A stretch of 64,000 bases of DNA from Phycisphaerae bacterium (GCA_030601745.1 JAUWBI010000008.1:1-64000); one strand, 5' to 3'; positions 1 through 10,130 are shown, counted from the stretch's first letter. Made by a program: numbers and translations. Notes: generated by a model not told the origin, from the letters alone.

Positions 1-1
1 T

Positions 2-1246
2 TGTAATTACATAAAGGGTGGACTTTATTTTTATGTTCGAAAGAGTAACGATGCCGGATATGGAAGCGCAATCACATCAGTATCTCTAAACGAATGGATA
101 CATGTGGTTGGAACATTCAGTGATGGAAATATAAGTATTTATAAAAACGGGGCTTTTGTGCAAAGTACCGGCCTGGGGACCCCAACTATACATAGTAATA
201 ATGAACCTCTCGGAATAGGCGCTGAGGGCGACGGAGGCAGGCCTTTCAAGGGCATAATCGACGAGGTGGCAATCCATAACAGAGCTTTGTCCGATGAAGA
301 AATCCAACAACTTTATCAGATTGGGCTGACCGGACATAATGATTATCATTTGCTGCCGGATTCGCCCTGTATAAACGCCGGCGACCCGAATTACGCAGCC
401 GAGCCCAACGAAACAGACCTCGACGGTCTGCCTCGTGTAATCGGCGGGCGAATCGATATGGGCGCTTACGAGTTTAATCATATCCCAATCGCCGATGCCG
501 GGCCTGACAGAGAAGTTGGCGCCTGGCCTGACGGCATAGCGGAAGTAACTCTGGACGGCAGCGGCTCGTATGATGATGACGGCCAGCCGCTAAGCTACCT
601 CTGGAACTGGACAGTTGGCGGCAATACCTATACAGCTACCGGCCCGACTCCCACGATTGAACTGCCTGTGGGCGAACAAACAATAGAGTTAATTGTGAAC
701 GATGGGATAGATGATTCTGAGGCGGACGAAGCTGTGATAACAGTGATTGAGCCGATAGAAGTCGCAATGAAATTCACGCCACAGGCACTGAATCCCGACA
801 GCAAAGGTAACTGGGTCAAGGCGCATTTTGTTCTGCCGGAAGGTTTTGACGTTGATGATGTAGATGCTAATACGCCGGCAATCCTACAGCCGGGTGACGT
901 CGAGTCGGAGGTGCCGATGAATGTATTTGTCAATGAAGCTAACTTCGTTGAGGTTGAGGCCGCATTTGAGCGCGGTAGTTTCTGCGAAGCAGGGATAAGC
1001 GATGAGGCTATGGAGGTAAGGGTTGTAGGGTCGTTTACCAGCGGCCAATACTTTTACGGCACAGACACAATCAGGATAATCACTAAGAATCTCCGGTACC
1101 TTGGCGTTTTGGCATCTCATTGGCTGGAGGGGGGCTGCGGTGCGCCTGATTGGTGCGGCGGCGTCGACCTCGACCACAACTCTATGGTTGACCTTGTGGA
1201 TTTTGCACTGTTCGACGGCTGTTGCATTGAAGTCATTAGACAATGA
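2..1246 (+). CDS. Secreted LamG/PKD-type protein with dockerin-like C-terminus (5' partial, open at window edge)
   Basis: Frame stays open to base 2 (CNYIKGGLYFYVRKSNDAGYGSAITSVSLNEWIHVVGTFSDG, LamG-like); PKD-like middle; C-terminal GGVDLDHNSMVDLVDFALF resembles a dockerin repeat. Confidence 0.85.
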   Translation, partial: CNYIKGGLYFYVRKSNDAGYGSAITSVSLNEWIHVVGTFSDGNISIYKNGAFVQSTGLGTPTIHSNNEPLGIGAEGDGGRPFKGIIDEVAIHNRALSDEEIQQLYQIGLTGHNDYHLLPDSPCINAGDPNYAAEPNETDLDGLPRVIGGRIDMGAYEFNHIPIADAGPDREVGAWPDGIAEVTLDGSGSYDDDGQPLSYLWNWTVGGNTYTATGPTPTIELPVGEQTIELIVNDGIDDSEADEAVITVIEPIEVAMKFTPQALNPDSKGNWVKAHFVLPEGFDVDDVDANTPAILQPGDVESEVPMNVFVNEANFVEVEAAFERGSFCEAGISDEAMEVRVVGSFTSGQYFYGTDTIRIITKNLRYLGVLASHWLEGGCGAPDWCGGVDLDHNSMVDLVDFALFDGCCIEVIRQ

Positions 1247-1502
1247 GCAGGTCAGAATGCAGGATTGAATAAAGGGCTGTGAGTTTACTGCTTGCAGCTT
1301 TTTTTGTTTTCTGGTTAAATCTATTGCTTAAAAGCTAACTTGCGAGGTGAAGTGTTGGGGGCAAGCAAGTGATTAGTTGATTAGCGAATTAGTGATTAGT
1401 GGCAAGGACTTAAAATGAAAAAAATTAACCACGAATTACCACGAATTTTTTTAGCCACGAAAAGGCACAGAAAGCAGAAAAAAATAAAACACGAATTAAC
1501 CT

Positions 1503-1563
1503 TGTCCCCGCGAAAGCGGGGAACCAGTAATGAGGAATGGATTCCTGCTTTCGCAGGAATGAC
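1503..1563. repeat. Double palindromic element (CCCCGCGAAAGCGGGG + ATTCCTGCTTTCGCAGGAAT)
   Basis: Hairpins 1506-1521 and 1541-1560; related copies at 32718-32737, 41593-41612 and 52442-52461. Confidence 0.85.
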
Positions 1564-1605
1564 ATTATTGGTGTAATTCGAGAAAATTAGTGGCAAAAAA
1601 CAAAA

Positions 1606-2529
1606 ATGAAACAAGATAAGCCGAAGATTGCCGTAGTCGGCAGCTCCAATATGGATTTGGTAGTGAAATCAACGAGGATACCTGCAATAGGTGAGACGAT
1701 TCTCGGCGAAGATTTCATAATGACTCCCGGCGGTAAAGGGGCAAACCAGGCGGTGGCGGCTGCGAAATTGGGGGCAGAGGTATTCTTTATAGCCAGGTTG
1801 GGTGATGATGTGTTCGGAACGCAATCGCTGGATAACTTAAATAAAGAGGGCGTGAACACGAAATATGTTGTTCAAACCAAAGGAGTCGCCTCAGGGGTGG
1901 CTTTAATTACCGTTGATGATGCGGGTAATAATGTAATTGTGGTAGCTCCGGGGGCGAATCAAAAATTATCGCCGGAAGATGTCAGAGAAGCTGAATCGTG
2001 CATCGCTTCATCGGGTGCGTTGGTTGCGCAACTTGAAGTACCGCTGGAAACAGTTGAATTTGCCGGCCGATTAGCACATAATTGCGGGGTGCCTTTTATT
2101 TTGGACCCGGCCCCAGCGCAAAAGCTTGGTCCGGAACTTCTCAGAATGATAGAGGTGCTGACGCCAAATGAGACAGAAGCTCAGATTCTTACCGGTATAG
2201 AAGTAACGGATGAAGAATCGGCGCGTATGGCGGCTGAAAATTTGTTGGAATGTGGAGTGAAAGCGGTTATTCTAACTATGGGGACAAAGGGGTTTTTGTT
2301 AGCGAGCAATGGGAGGATGGAATTTGTTCCTGCTGTAAAGGTGGAGCCGGTTGATGCTACGGCGGCGGGAGACGCTTTTACCGGAGGGCTGGCGTTTGGT
2401 CTGGCCCAGGGCCGGGCACTTTTCGAGGCGGCTTTGTTTGCCAATCGTGTAGCGGCTCTGTCTGTTACGAAAATGGGAGCACAGTCTTCGATGCCGAGTG
2501 CCGAAGCGGTAGAAAGTTTTATGAAATGA
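1606..2529 (+). CDS. rbsK: Ribokinase (PfkB family)
   Basis: VVGSSNMDLV, GGKGANQAVAAAKLG, DATAAGDAFTGGLA signatures. Confidence 0.95.
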   Translation: MKQDKPKIAVVGSSNMDLVVKSTRIPAIGETILGEDFIMTPGGKGANQAVAAAKLGAEVFFIARLGDDVFGTQSLDNLNKEGVNTKYVVQTKGVASGVALITVDDAGNNVIVVAPGANQKLSPEDVREAESCIASSGALVAQLEVPLETVEFAGRLAHNCGVPFILDPAPAQKLGPELLRMIEVLTPNETEAQILTGIEVTDEESARMAAENLLECGVKAVILTMGTKGFLLASNGRMEFVPAVKVEPVDATAAGDAFTGGLAFGLAQGRALFEAALFANRVAALSVTKMGAQSSMPSAEAVESFMK

Positions 2530-2553
2530 GATGGTCTACTCAAGGAGAAAGTA

Positions 2554-3507
2554 ATGAGAAAGTATGACAGGTTGATTTTAAGTGTTTTTGTCCTGTGCCT
2601 GGTGGTCTTATCCATTCTGCCGTTTGGTTGTAAGCAGCGCGAGGCAGACAAACCGAAAATCGCTTTGATTATGAAGTCTCTGGCGAACGAGTTTTTTAAG
2701 ACGATGGAGGAAGGTGCGCGGTCGCACCATAAAGAGCACGCCGGGGAGTATGACCTTACGGTAGTCGGCATCAAAGACGAAGAGGACGTAGCCAGGCAAG
2801 TCGACCTTGTTGAGCTGATGATTGCTCAGGAGGTGGATGCGATAGTAATTGCCCCTGCCGATTCGAAGGCATTAGTTCCGGTTTGCAAACGGGCAATGGA
2901 TGCGGGGATTACCGTTGTCAATATTGACAACAAATTCGATGCCGGCGTTCTCGCGGACAAGGGTGCCAAAATACCTTTTGTCGGGCCGGACAATCGCAAG
3001 GGCGCACGACTTGCGGGCGAATACTTGGCGAGCAGACTGAGGCCGAGGGACAAGGTGGCGATTATCGAAGGAGTGCCCAACGCGTTCAACGGGATTCAAC
3101 GCACGCTCGGTTTCGAGGACGCAATGAGGACAGGGGGGATGAACATCGTCAGCTCGCAGACGGCGTACTGGGAGACGTCAAAGGCGAACCAAGTTGTGTC
3201 AGCGCTGGTTACGGAGTATGCGGACCTGAAGGCGGTTCTCTGCGCGAACGACAGTATGGCTCTCGGTGCGGTGGCGGCGATTAAGGCGGCGGGTAAGTCT
3301 GACGAGATTCTGGTCGTCGGCTTCGATAACATCCTGGCGGTGCAAAGATTGCTTGAGGAAGGAAAGATTCTGTGCACAATCGACCAGCACGCGGACAAGC
3401 TGGCCATATACGGCATCGAGTATGCCCTTGAGATGCTTAAAGGAGAGGGGACACCGGCGGACAGGGAAACTCCCGTTGACCTTATTACAGCGGAAACGCT
3501 TAAATGA
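2554..3507 (+). CDS. Sugar ABC transporter substrate-binding lipoprotein (RbsB-like)
   Basis: Lipobox near GCKQR, periplasmic binding protein fold motifs, adjacent ATPase and permease. Confidence 0.92.
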   Translation: MRKYDRLILSVFVLCLVVLSILPFGCKQREADKPKIALIMKSLANEFFKTMEEGARSHHKEHAGEYDLTVVGIKDEEDVARQVDLVELMIAQEVDAIVIAPADSKALVPVCKRAMDAGITVVNIDNKFDAGVLADKGAKIPFVGPDNRKGARLAGEYLASRLRPRDKVAIIEGVPNAFNGIQRTLGFEDAMRTGGMNIVSSQTAYWETSKANQVVSALVTEYADLKAVLCANDSMALGAVAAIKAAGKSDEILVVGFDNILAVQRLLEEGKILCTIDQHADKLAIYGIEYALEMLKGEGTPADRETPVDLITAETLK

Positions 3508-5066
3508 CGCCTGCGAAGAACAAAACACTCCTGAGGGCCTCCGGGATAAACAAGTCATTCCCGGGTGTGCAGGCGTTGTCCGGCGTTGACTTCGACTTGA
3601 GAGAGGGGGAGGTGCATGCCCTGGTGGGCGAAAACGGCGCGGGCAAGAGTACGTTGGCTCGGATTATAGCGGGGGTGGAGACGGCGGACTCCCCTAAGGG
3701 GCAGGCCGGCGGGATGTCTCTTGATGGGCAGGCCTATCGGCCGGGCGGCAGAGCGGACGCCGAAGCTGACGGCGTCCGGGTGGTGATGCAGGAGCTGCAT
3801 CTGGTTGCCAACCTCACCGTTGCGGAAAATATCTTTATCGAGAGGATGCCCAGCAGATTCGGGTTTGTGGACTATGAGAAGCTGAACCGCGCGGCGAGAG
3901 AAATAATGACGAAGGTAGGGCTTGGGGCCGTTGAGCCGTCGGTTGCTGTAAGGTACCTTGGGGTTGGGCAGCAGCAAATGGTCGAGATAGCCGCAGGATT
4001 GTCGCGGCGCTGCCGGATACTGGTATTAGATGAGCCGACCGCGTCGCTCACCGACAACGAGATAGAACTTCTTTTCGCGCAAATCAGGAAACTCAAGGAC
4101 GAGGGAGTGGGCATCATCTACATCTCGCACCGTATCGAAGAGGTCATTGACATAGCCGACCGTGTTACGGTGCTGAGAGACGGCAAGGTCATAGCAACGC
4201 GCTCGACGAGCGAGTTGAGTCTTAACGATATTATCCGTATGATGGTGGGTCGCGACCTGGAGCACGAGCAACTACGACACGCAGGGGAAGCGGGTAAGGT
4301 GGCTCTTAGTGTGGTCGGACTTACCCTCGGCGACAGGGTGAAAGATGTTACGTTCGAGGTGCGGCGGGGCGAGATATTTGGTTTCGCGGGATTGATGGGG
4401 TCCGGTCGGACAGAAATGGCGCGGGCAGTGTTCGGGGCGGACCGCGCCGACAGCGGCGAGATATATCTGCACGGAAGAAAGGAGCCGGTCAAAATCCGCA
4501 AGCCGCGCGATGCGGTGCGCAATGGTATCGCTCTTCTTACGGAGGACCGCAAGGAGCAGGGATTGCTTCTGCGGCTGGCTGTGCGGGCGAATATTTCGCT
4601 GGTTCGATTGTGCGATGTCAGCCGGTTCGGGTGGATAAACATATCCCGGGAGCGGTCGGTGGCCGGCCGGTATGTCGATGCACTGTCAGTACGCTGTTCA
4701 TCTACCGAGCAGACAGTCGGTGAACTGAGCGGAGGCAACCAGCAAAAGGTGGTCATCGCAAAATGGCTTTACAGGGACTCGGCTGTTCTTATCTTTGATG
4801 AGCCGACGCGCGGCATTGACGTGGGGGCCAAGTTCGAGATATACCATATGCTTGGAGAGTTAGCAGAGAAAGGCAAGGCCGTCATTGTGATTTCGTCGGA
4901 CCTTAAAGAGCTTATGGCCGTCTGTGACCGTATTGGTGTGATGTCGGCGGGCCGTCTTGTGGCGACATTCGGCCGGGATGAGTGGAGCGAGGAAAAGATA
5001 ATGGCTGCGGCCTTTAGCGAGTATGTTACTACCCGACCGGGGAGCAAAGGAAGTTTATGCGAATGA
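3504..5066 (+). CDS. Sugar ABC transporter ATP-binding protein, two ABC domains (RbsA-like)
   Basis: GENGAGKST, LDEPTASLT, LSGGNQQKV; ATGA overlap with upstream gene. Confidence 0.95.
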   Translation: MTPAKNKTLLRASGINKSFPGVQALSGVDFDLREGEVHALVGENGAGKSTLARIIAGVETADSPKGQAGGMSLDGQAYRPGGRADAEADGVRVVMQELHLVANLTVAENIFIERMPSRFGFVDYEKLNRAAREIMTKVGLGAVEPSVAVRYLGVGQQQMVEIAAGLSRRCRILVLDEPTASLTDNEIELLFAQIRKLKDEGVGIIYISHRIEEVIDIADRVTVLRDGKVIATRSTSELSLNDIIRMMVGRDLEHEQLRHAGEAGKVALSVVGLTLGDRVKDVTFEVRRGEIFGFAGLMGSGRTEMARAVFGADRADSGEIYLHGRKEPVKIRKPRDAVRNGIALLTEDRKEQGLLLRLAVRANISLVRLCDVSRFGWINISRERSVAGRYVDALSVRCSSTEQTVGELSGGNQQKVVIAKWLYRDSAVLIFDEPTRGIDVGAKFEIYHMLGELAEKGKAVIVISSDLKELMAVCDRIGVMSAGRLVATFGRDEWSEEKIMAAAFSEYVTTRPGSKGSLCE

Positions 5067-6043
5067 TAATAGAAAAGAGAACAGCCGGGCTACCAGCTTT
5101 CGTTACAGATTACCTCGGTATGGCGCTGGCACTGGCCGGGCTCATTGTCTACTTCGGAATTAAGGCCGACAATTTCTTTACGCTCACGACCTTCAGGATG
5201 ATTGCCAACCAGATTCCGGACATAACAATAATTGCGGTGGGGATGACCTTCGTGTTAATCATTGCGGGGATAGATTTGTCGGTGGGGTCGGTGATGGCGC
5301 TGGCAGGTGCGGTGCTGGGTGTTTGTCTGGTCCGATTCAATCTGCCGCTTCCAGCGGCAATTGCTGCGTGCCTTGCGGTGGGTATCGTCTGCGGGCTGGC
5401 GAACGGTTTCGTAGTGATACGGTGGCGGCTTCCGGCCTTCATTGTTACGTTGGGTATGCTGGAAATCGCGCGGGGCGGCGCTTATCTTGTAACCGATTCG
5501 CGAACCGTATATATCGGCGGGCCTGTGGAAGTAATCACGGACACTTCGATTCTGGGTCTGTCGCTTCCATTTATCATTGCCGTTGTGATTGTGGTGATGG
5601 GGCAGGTGGTGCTTTCGCGTACTGTTTTCGGTCGGTATCTGATAGCGATCGGCACAAACGAAGAGGCAGTTCGGCTGTCAGGGATTGACCCGGCCCCGCT
5701 GAAACTGGGTGTGTTTGTGCTGTGTGGTTTTCTGACATCGGTGGCGGCGGTGATACACACGGCGCGAATGTCATCAGCGAATCCGAACGCCGGCTATGGT
5801 CTGGAGCTTCAGGCCATTGCTGCGGTTGTCATTGGGGGTACGAGCCTTATGGGTGGTCGTGGGTCGGTAGTAAGCTCATTCTTCGGTGTGCTTATCATTG
5901 CGGTGTTGGGTACGGGGCTGGCCCAGATTGGGGCACAGGAGCCGACTAAACGCCTGATAACGGGCTGCGTTATTGTGGCGGCCGTTATCCTGGACCACTA
6001 CCGTCACCGGATTCGCAAAGGCGGGGGGATGGGAAAAAATTAA
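5057..6043 (+). CDS. Sugar ABC transporter permease (RbsC-like)
   Basis: Multi-TM, GIDLSVGSVMALAG, NEEAVRLSGI motifs; overlaps upstream gene. Confidence 0.94.
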   Translation: MRMIIEKRTAGLPAFVTDYLGMALALAGLIVYFGIKADNFFTLTTFRMIANQIPDITIIAVGMTFVLIIAGIDLSVGSVMALAGAVLGVCLVRFNLPLPAAIAACLAVGIVCGLANGFVVIRWRLPAFIVTLGMLEIARGGAYLVTDSRTVYIGGPVEVITDTSILGLSLPFIIAVVIVVMGQVVLSRTVFGRYLIAIGTNEEAVRLSGIDPAPLKLGVFVLCGFLTSVAAVIHTARMSSANPNAGYGLELQAIAAVVIGGTSLMGGRGSVVSSFFGVLIIAVLGTGLAQIGAQEPTKRLITGCVIVAAVILDHYRHRIRKGGGMGKN

Positions 6044-6069
6044 CCGCAGAGAACGCAGAGAGTAGCATA

Positions 6070-6277
6070 GGATACCAGAGTATCAGGGTATTAGGATGCA
6101 GGAAACCAGGGAATCTGGGGATCAGGTAAACGGATTGACGCAGATTTATTTCGTATTGCGTATGTCGTATATCGTATGTCGTTAGAGGAATTTATTAGTC
6201 ACAAAAGGGCACGGAATAGGTGGTTATCAGGATATCAGGGAATCAGGGTGTAGGGTATCAGGGAATCTGGGGATCAG
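6070..6277. repeat. Two period-8 degenerate tracts (6070-6125 and 6222-6277), ending in a shared segment, with a period-7 tract (6153-6180) between
   Basis: GGATACCA GAGTATCA GGGTATTA ... GGAATCTG GGGATCAG; second tract GGTTATCA GGATATCA GGGAATCA ... Confidence 0.85.
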
Positions 6278-6511
6278 GTAAACGGATTGACACGGATTTT
6301 GTTTGGCCACGAAAAGGCACAAAAGTTTAATCGCGGAGAACGCTGAGAGCGCAGAGAAAAATAAGAAGGGAAAGAAAAGAAGCTGGATTCCTAACGGGGT
6401 TCTGCCCGGCCTTTAGCTTACGCCGTTTTTAGTGTGTCTTCCATTGCGTATTCAGGGTCGAAGGGGCAGCAATCTATTCATTAACCTAACAACAAACAAA
6501 ACGGTTTTAAC

Positions 6512-7012
6512 TTAAGGTAGCAGATACCCAATAAACCAATCAAGAACACGTTTTAGGATTATTATGAGGGCTCCTATAACTCCGGCTTTGACCAAAGTCC
6601 ATATCCCCCGGCGTTTAGCAGGAGTAGTATCCGGCCCTGTTTCTGCTGGCTTTTTGGGCCTTAAGTCCTCTTGGGTCATTTTCTCTATAAGGCGAAGTTT
6701 CTGAGCAAGCTTACGTGCGTCGGCTCGGGCCATACAAACTGCGATGTTAGAATCGCTTCCTTCACTCCTGTAGTGGTCAACATCTCTTGCTTTTTCGTAA
6801 AGCCCATCAAAATCTTTTCGAATTAACTCAAGTTGTTCTGGCATACGGCTTTGTAACCATGTAAACGCTAAATCAGGTAAGTTGTCGAGAGCCTTTTTAA
6901 GACTTCCGTAGAAACTTATGTGCCCGATGTGTTCCGGCAGTTTAGGTTCGACTCTTTCCGCCCACTTTTCCAGTTTTTTTGCTATTTCGTCGATTGTTAA
7001 TAAATTCATCAT
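6512..7012 (-). CDS. Hypothetical protein with C-terminal transmembrane helix
   Basis: 166-aa ORF, C-terminal hydrophobic segment KAGVIGALIIILKRVLDWFIGYL. Confidence 0.6.
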   Translation of the reverse strand: MMNLLTIDEIAKKLEKWAERVEPKLPEHIGHISFYGSLKKALDNLPDLAFTWLQSRMPEQLELIRKDFDGLYEKARDVDHYRSEGSDSNIAVCMARADARKLAQKLRLIEKMTQEDLRPKKPAETGPDTTPAKRRGIWTLVKAGVIGALIIILKRVLDWFIGYLLP

Positions 7013-7295
7013 TCAAACCTCATAAAATAAATTTCCATTAAAAGTAACAGCCTCTACTCTAAATAGGTTTCTAAACGGCCGAATTCTAGTTTAAAATTTT
7101 TATCCCATTTCAATACTACCAAGAGCACCGTTATTCCCCGCCAAACAACCTGGTGCAGAAAAGGCCCTTGCTCAGCGGCAAGAAATAGCGTATAATCCAA
7201 ATTGACAAGTAAATAGCTTTTTGCACTGAACTTTTTAGCGGTGCCCTTTTTGGTGCGCCGCAAAAATATCAACAATTTTTTGAAAGGAGACGAAA

Positions 7296-7664
7296 ATGAA
7301 AAAAATTGCTATCTTACTAATATTGGTTATCGCAGTTACCTCAATTACCAGCTGTATGACTGCTGAGAAAATGAATGAAATTATGAGTTCTTGGAAAGGG
7401 CATCACTTTTCTGATTTGATTGCCGCTTGGGGACCTCCGCAACAAACATTAGATGATGGTCAAGGTGGCAGAATTATGACTTGGACAGAAACCCATTCTT
7501 ATACGGCTCCGGGGCAAGCTACAACTCAGTCCTATGGTGTTTTATCAAACCCGTCCTATCACACAACTTACACACCTGGACAAACACATACTTGGACAAA
7601 TACTCGCACATTTTGGGTAGACTCAAATGGTATTATTACTCGCTGGGCTTGGCGGGGCTTATAA
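7296..7664 (+). CDS. Hypothetical lipoprotein
   Basis: Signal peptide plus lipobox-like TSITSC; SD aaaggaga upstream. Confidence 0.7.
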   Translation: MKKIAILLILVIAVTSITSCMTAEKMNEIMSSWKGHHFSDLIAAWGPPQQTLDDGQGGRIMTWTETHSYTAPGQATTQSYGVLSNPSYHTTYTPGQTHTWTNTRTFWVDSNGIITRWAWRGL

Positions 7665-7804
7665 CACTATCCGGCTTGGGTGCGGTGATGTTGAGAAGGA
7701 AAATACTAAAACAACTGACTTTGTTTTCCCTTGCTTGGCTACTTAAAAGCGAATAGAATTGTTTTGTTATGTCAGGTCTGTTTTTGTGTGTGAGAAAAGC
7801 TAAT

Positions 7805-9991
7805 ATGAGAAAAATAACCTTTCTGTTTACCTGCTTACTACTAATCGTTTCTCATAGTGCCACTACAAAAGCCGACGAAGGTCTTGTCGAATTAGCCAAG
7901 AAGGTTAGGCCAGCGGTTGTTCTCATAGAAACCTTCGATAAAGATAACAACCCAGTAGGACAAGGTAGCGGATTTTTCATAAATGACAAAGGCCATCTGA
8001 TTACAAACCATCATGTAATCGAAGGGGCAGATTCCGCAACTGTCAAAATTACAAGCGGAGAGATATATTTAGTCCAAGGTATTATTGCTGTTGATGAGAA
8101 CTCAGATGTCGTAAAACTGCAGGTCAATACCAAGAGTGCGAAAACTTCTTTCTTGCCAGTTTCCGAAAAAATACCATCTGTAGGCGAGGACATTGTGGTT
8201 GTTGGCAATCCTTTTGGCCTCGAGTCCACTGTTTCTAAAGGCATTGTATCGGCTATTCGCCCAATTCCTAACTTCGGTAATATCATCCAGATATCAGCGC
8301 CCATATCAGCCGGGTCAAGCGGCAGTCCTGTCCTTAACGTAAAAGGTGAAGTTATCGGTGTTGCCACCTTCATTCTGATAGAAGGGCAGGCTCTGAATTT
8401 TGCCGTGCCAAGTAAAAAGATTATAGATTTAGAGACATACGAAACAATTCAGCAGTTTTCTCAATATCTTCAAATCCTGAAAAAGAAAAGATCTGACGAA
8501 GCTAAGAAACAACTCACTGCTGCCCAAAAAGAAATCTTGCAGAAAGCAGAAGCAGGTGACAGTAATGCCATGTGCGAACTTGGCGAGATGTACCACAGAG
8601 GAACATGGGGTTTTGAAAGAGATTATACAAAGGCTATAGAATGGTATTTAAAGTCCGCTGAAGCTGGGAATAGTGCTGCTATGCTTGGTCTTGCGGAAAT
8701 GTATGGCGAGGGAACGGGAGTTACTGAAAATTGGGCTAAAGCAATAGAGTGGACAGAAAAAGCTGTGGGGGCAGGCAACATTGATGCCATGCTTGACCTT
8801 GGACGAGCATACCTGTTCGGAAAAGTTGTACCCAAGAATGTTGCAAAAGCCTTGGAATTACTGCGTAGGGCTGCTGAAGCTGGTAGTGATGTTGCAATGC
8901 TTGAGTTAGGTACAATATATTATCGTGGCGAAGAAGTTAAACAAAATTGCACCAAAGCTTTTGAGTGGGTTAGTAAAGCTGCAGATAAGGGAGATGATAG
9001 GAGCGCTAAGTTCTTTTTAGCTCTCTTATACCATGAAGGTTGTGGTGTTGCAAGAGATGATGCTAAGGCCTTAGAATGGATTCGGAAAGCAAGACCAAGA
9101 CCCTCGGAGAGCATGGTTTTGCTTTTTTTTCTGGAATATTTGCGTGAGCCTGAGCTGGTAAGTCGGGATAATGTAGTCGATTTATGTGTTATGGCTGCCA
9201 ATGCGGGCGACAGTGGGGCCATGCTGTGGCTTGGCAATCATTTTGAACTTTACGCTAAAGATATCAGAAAAGCTTTGGAGTGGTATCAAAAGGGCGCGGC
9301 AGCAGGAGATGCTACTTGCATGTTTTGCCTTGGTGAGATTTATAAAAAAGGTGTGGGCGTTGAAAAAGATTACCTAAAGTCTGTAGAGTGGTTCCGTAAA
9401 GCTGCCGAAGCAGGTCACAACGGTGGCATGTTAGAACTCGCGTTGGCATACAAGAAAGGGAGAGATTACACAAATGCTGTAGCGTGGTTCCGGAAAGCCG
9501 CAAAGGCAGGAAACTACGAAGCTATGTTTTATCTCGGACGTGCATACAGCGAAGGCGAGGGTGTCGCTAAAGATGTCGCCAAAGCTATTGAATGGTACAC
9601 TAAAGCAGCAGAAAAAGGTGAAGTGACTTCCATGCTTAATATCGGTTCGTTGTTTCTTAAAGGCGAAGGTATTGCTCAAGACCATAAGAAGGCTTTCGAG
9701 TGGTTTCATAAAGGTGCTGAGGCAGGGAGTGTTGAAGCCATGACGAGTCTTGGAGTAATGTACTATGAAGGCAAGGGTGTTGACGAAGACAAGGTAAAGT
9801 CTGTGGAATTGTGGCGCAAAGCGGCGGCAGCAGACAATTGTACAGCTATCTGCCTCCTTGGGGTGGCTTATGAGTATGGCCACGGTGTCACTAAAGACCA
9901 TTGGCAAGCTGTAAGGCTATACCAAAGGGCAGCAAGGCTTGGGGATGAAGACGCGAAGAAAAAGCTTGTCACGCTCGGTGAAACATGGTAA
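7805..9991 (+). CDS. Trypsin-like serine protease fused to about 12-13 Sel1 repeats
   Basis: Signal peptide; His (TNHHVIEG), Asp (ENSDVVKL), Ser (GSSGSPV) motifs; repeated AEAGNSAAMLGLAEMYGEGTGV units. Start moved from 7769 to the signal peptide Met. Confidence 0.9.
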   Translation: MRKITFLFTCLLLIVSHSATTKADEGLVELAKKVRPAVVLIETFDKDNNPVGQGSGFFINDKGHLITNHHVIEGADSATVKITSGEIYLVQGIIAVDENSDVVKLQVNTKSAKTSFLPVSEKIPSVGEDIVVVGNPFGLESTVSKGIVSAIRPIPNFGNIIQISAPISAGSSGSPVLNVKGEVIGVATFILIEGQALNFAVPSKKIIDLETYETIQQFSQYLQILKKKRSDEAKKQLTAAQKEILQKAEAGDSNAMCELGEMYHRGTWGFERDYTKAIEWYLKSAEAGNSAAMLGLAEMYGEGTGVTENWAKAIEWTEKAVGAGNIDAMLDLGRAYLFGKVVPKNVAKALELLRRAAEAGSDVAMLELGTIYYRGEEVKQNCTKAFEWVSKAADKGDDRSAKFFLALLYHEGCGVARDDAKALEWIRKARPRPSESMVLLFFLEYLREPELVSRDNVVDLCVMAANAGDSGAMLWLGNHFELYAKDIRKALEWYQKGAAAGDATCMFCLGEIYKKGVGVEKDYLKSVEWFRKAAEAGHNGGMLELALAYKKGRDYTNAVAWFRKAAKAGNYEAMFYLGRAYSEGEGVAKDVAKAIEWYTKAAEKGEVTSMLNIGSLFLKGEGIAQDHKKAFEWFHKGAEAGSVEAMTSLGVMYYEGKGVDEDKVKSVELWRKAAAADNCTAICLLGVAYEYGHGVTKDHWQAVRLYQRAARLGDEDAKKKLVTLGETW

Positions 9992-10096
9992 CTGGCTAAG
10001 TAACAAGCCGAGTACAGGCAGTCTTTTGAAAAATAGCCCAAACCAACCACGCTCTTACTGCTCGGCTTTGGTGTGGTGATGCTGAGAAAAAAACGC

Positions 10097-10124
10097 TTGA
10101 CTTAATCAGCAAAATAGGTATAAT
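10097..10124 (+). promoter_or_regulatory. sigma70-like promoter TTGACT-N16-TATAAT
   Basis: -35 at 10097-10102, -10 at 10119-10124. Confidence 0.6.
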
Positions 10125-10130
10125 AAAAAA

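Noticed and set aside
1396-1614. ORF with NNVIPAKAGIHSSLL
   Set aside because: Spurious translation of the palindromic repeat and low-complexity spacer.
3686-3716. CCCCTAAGGGG palindrome in the sugar ABC ATPase (ADSPKGQAGG) as another in-frame insertion
   Set aside because: Boundaries unclear; the apparent GGCGG direct repeats give a 25-nt unit, not a multiple of three.
7202-7230. Promoter with TTGACA upstream of the lipoprotein gene
   Set aside because: Good -35 but no convincing -10 at 16-18 nt.
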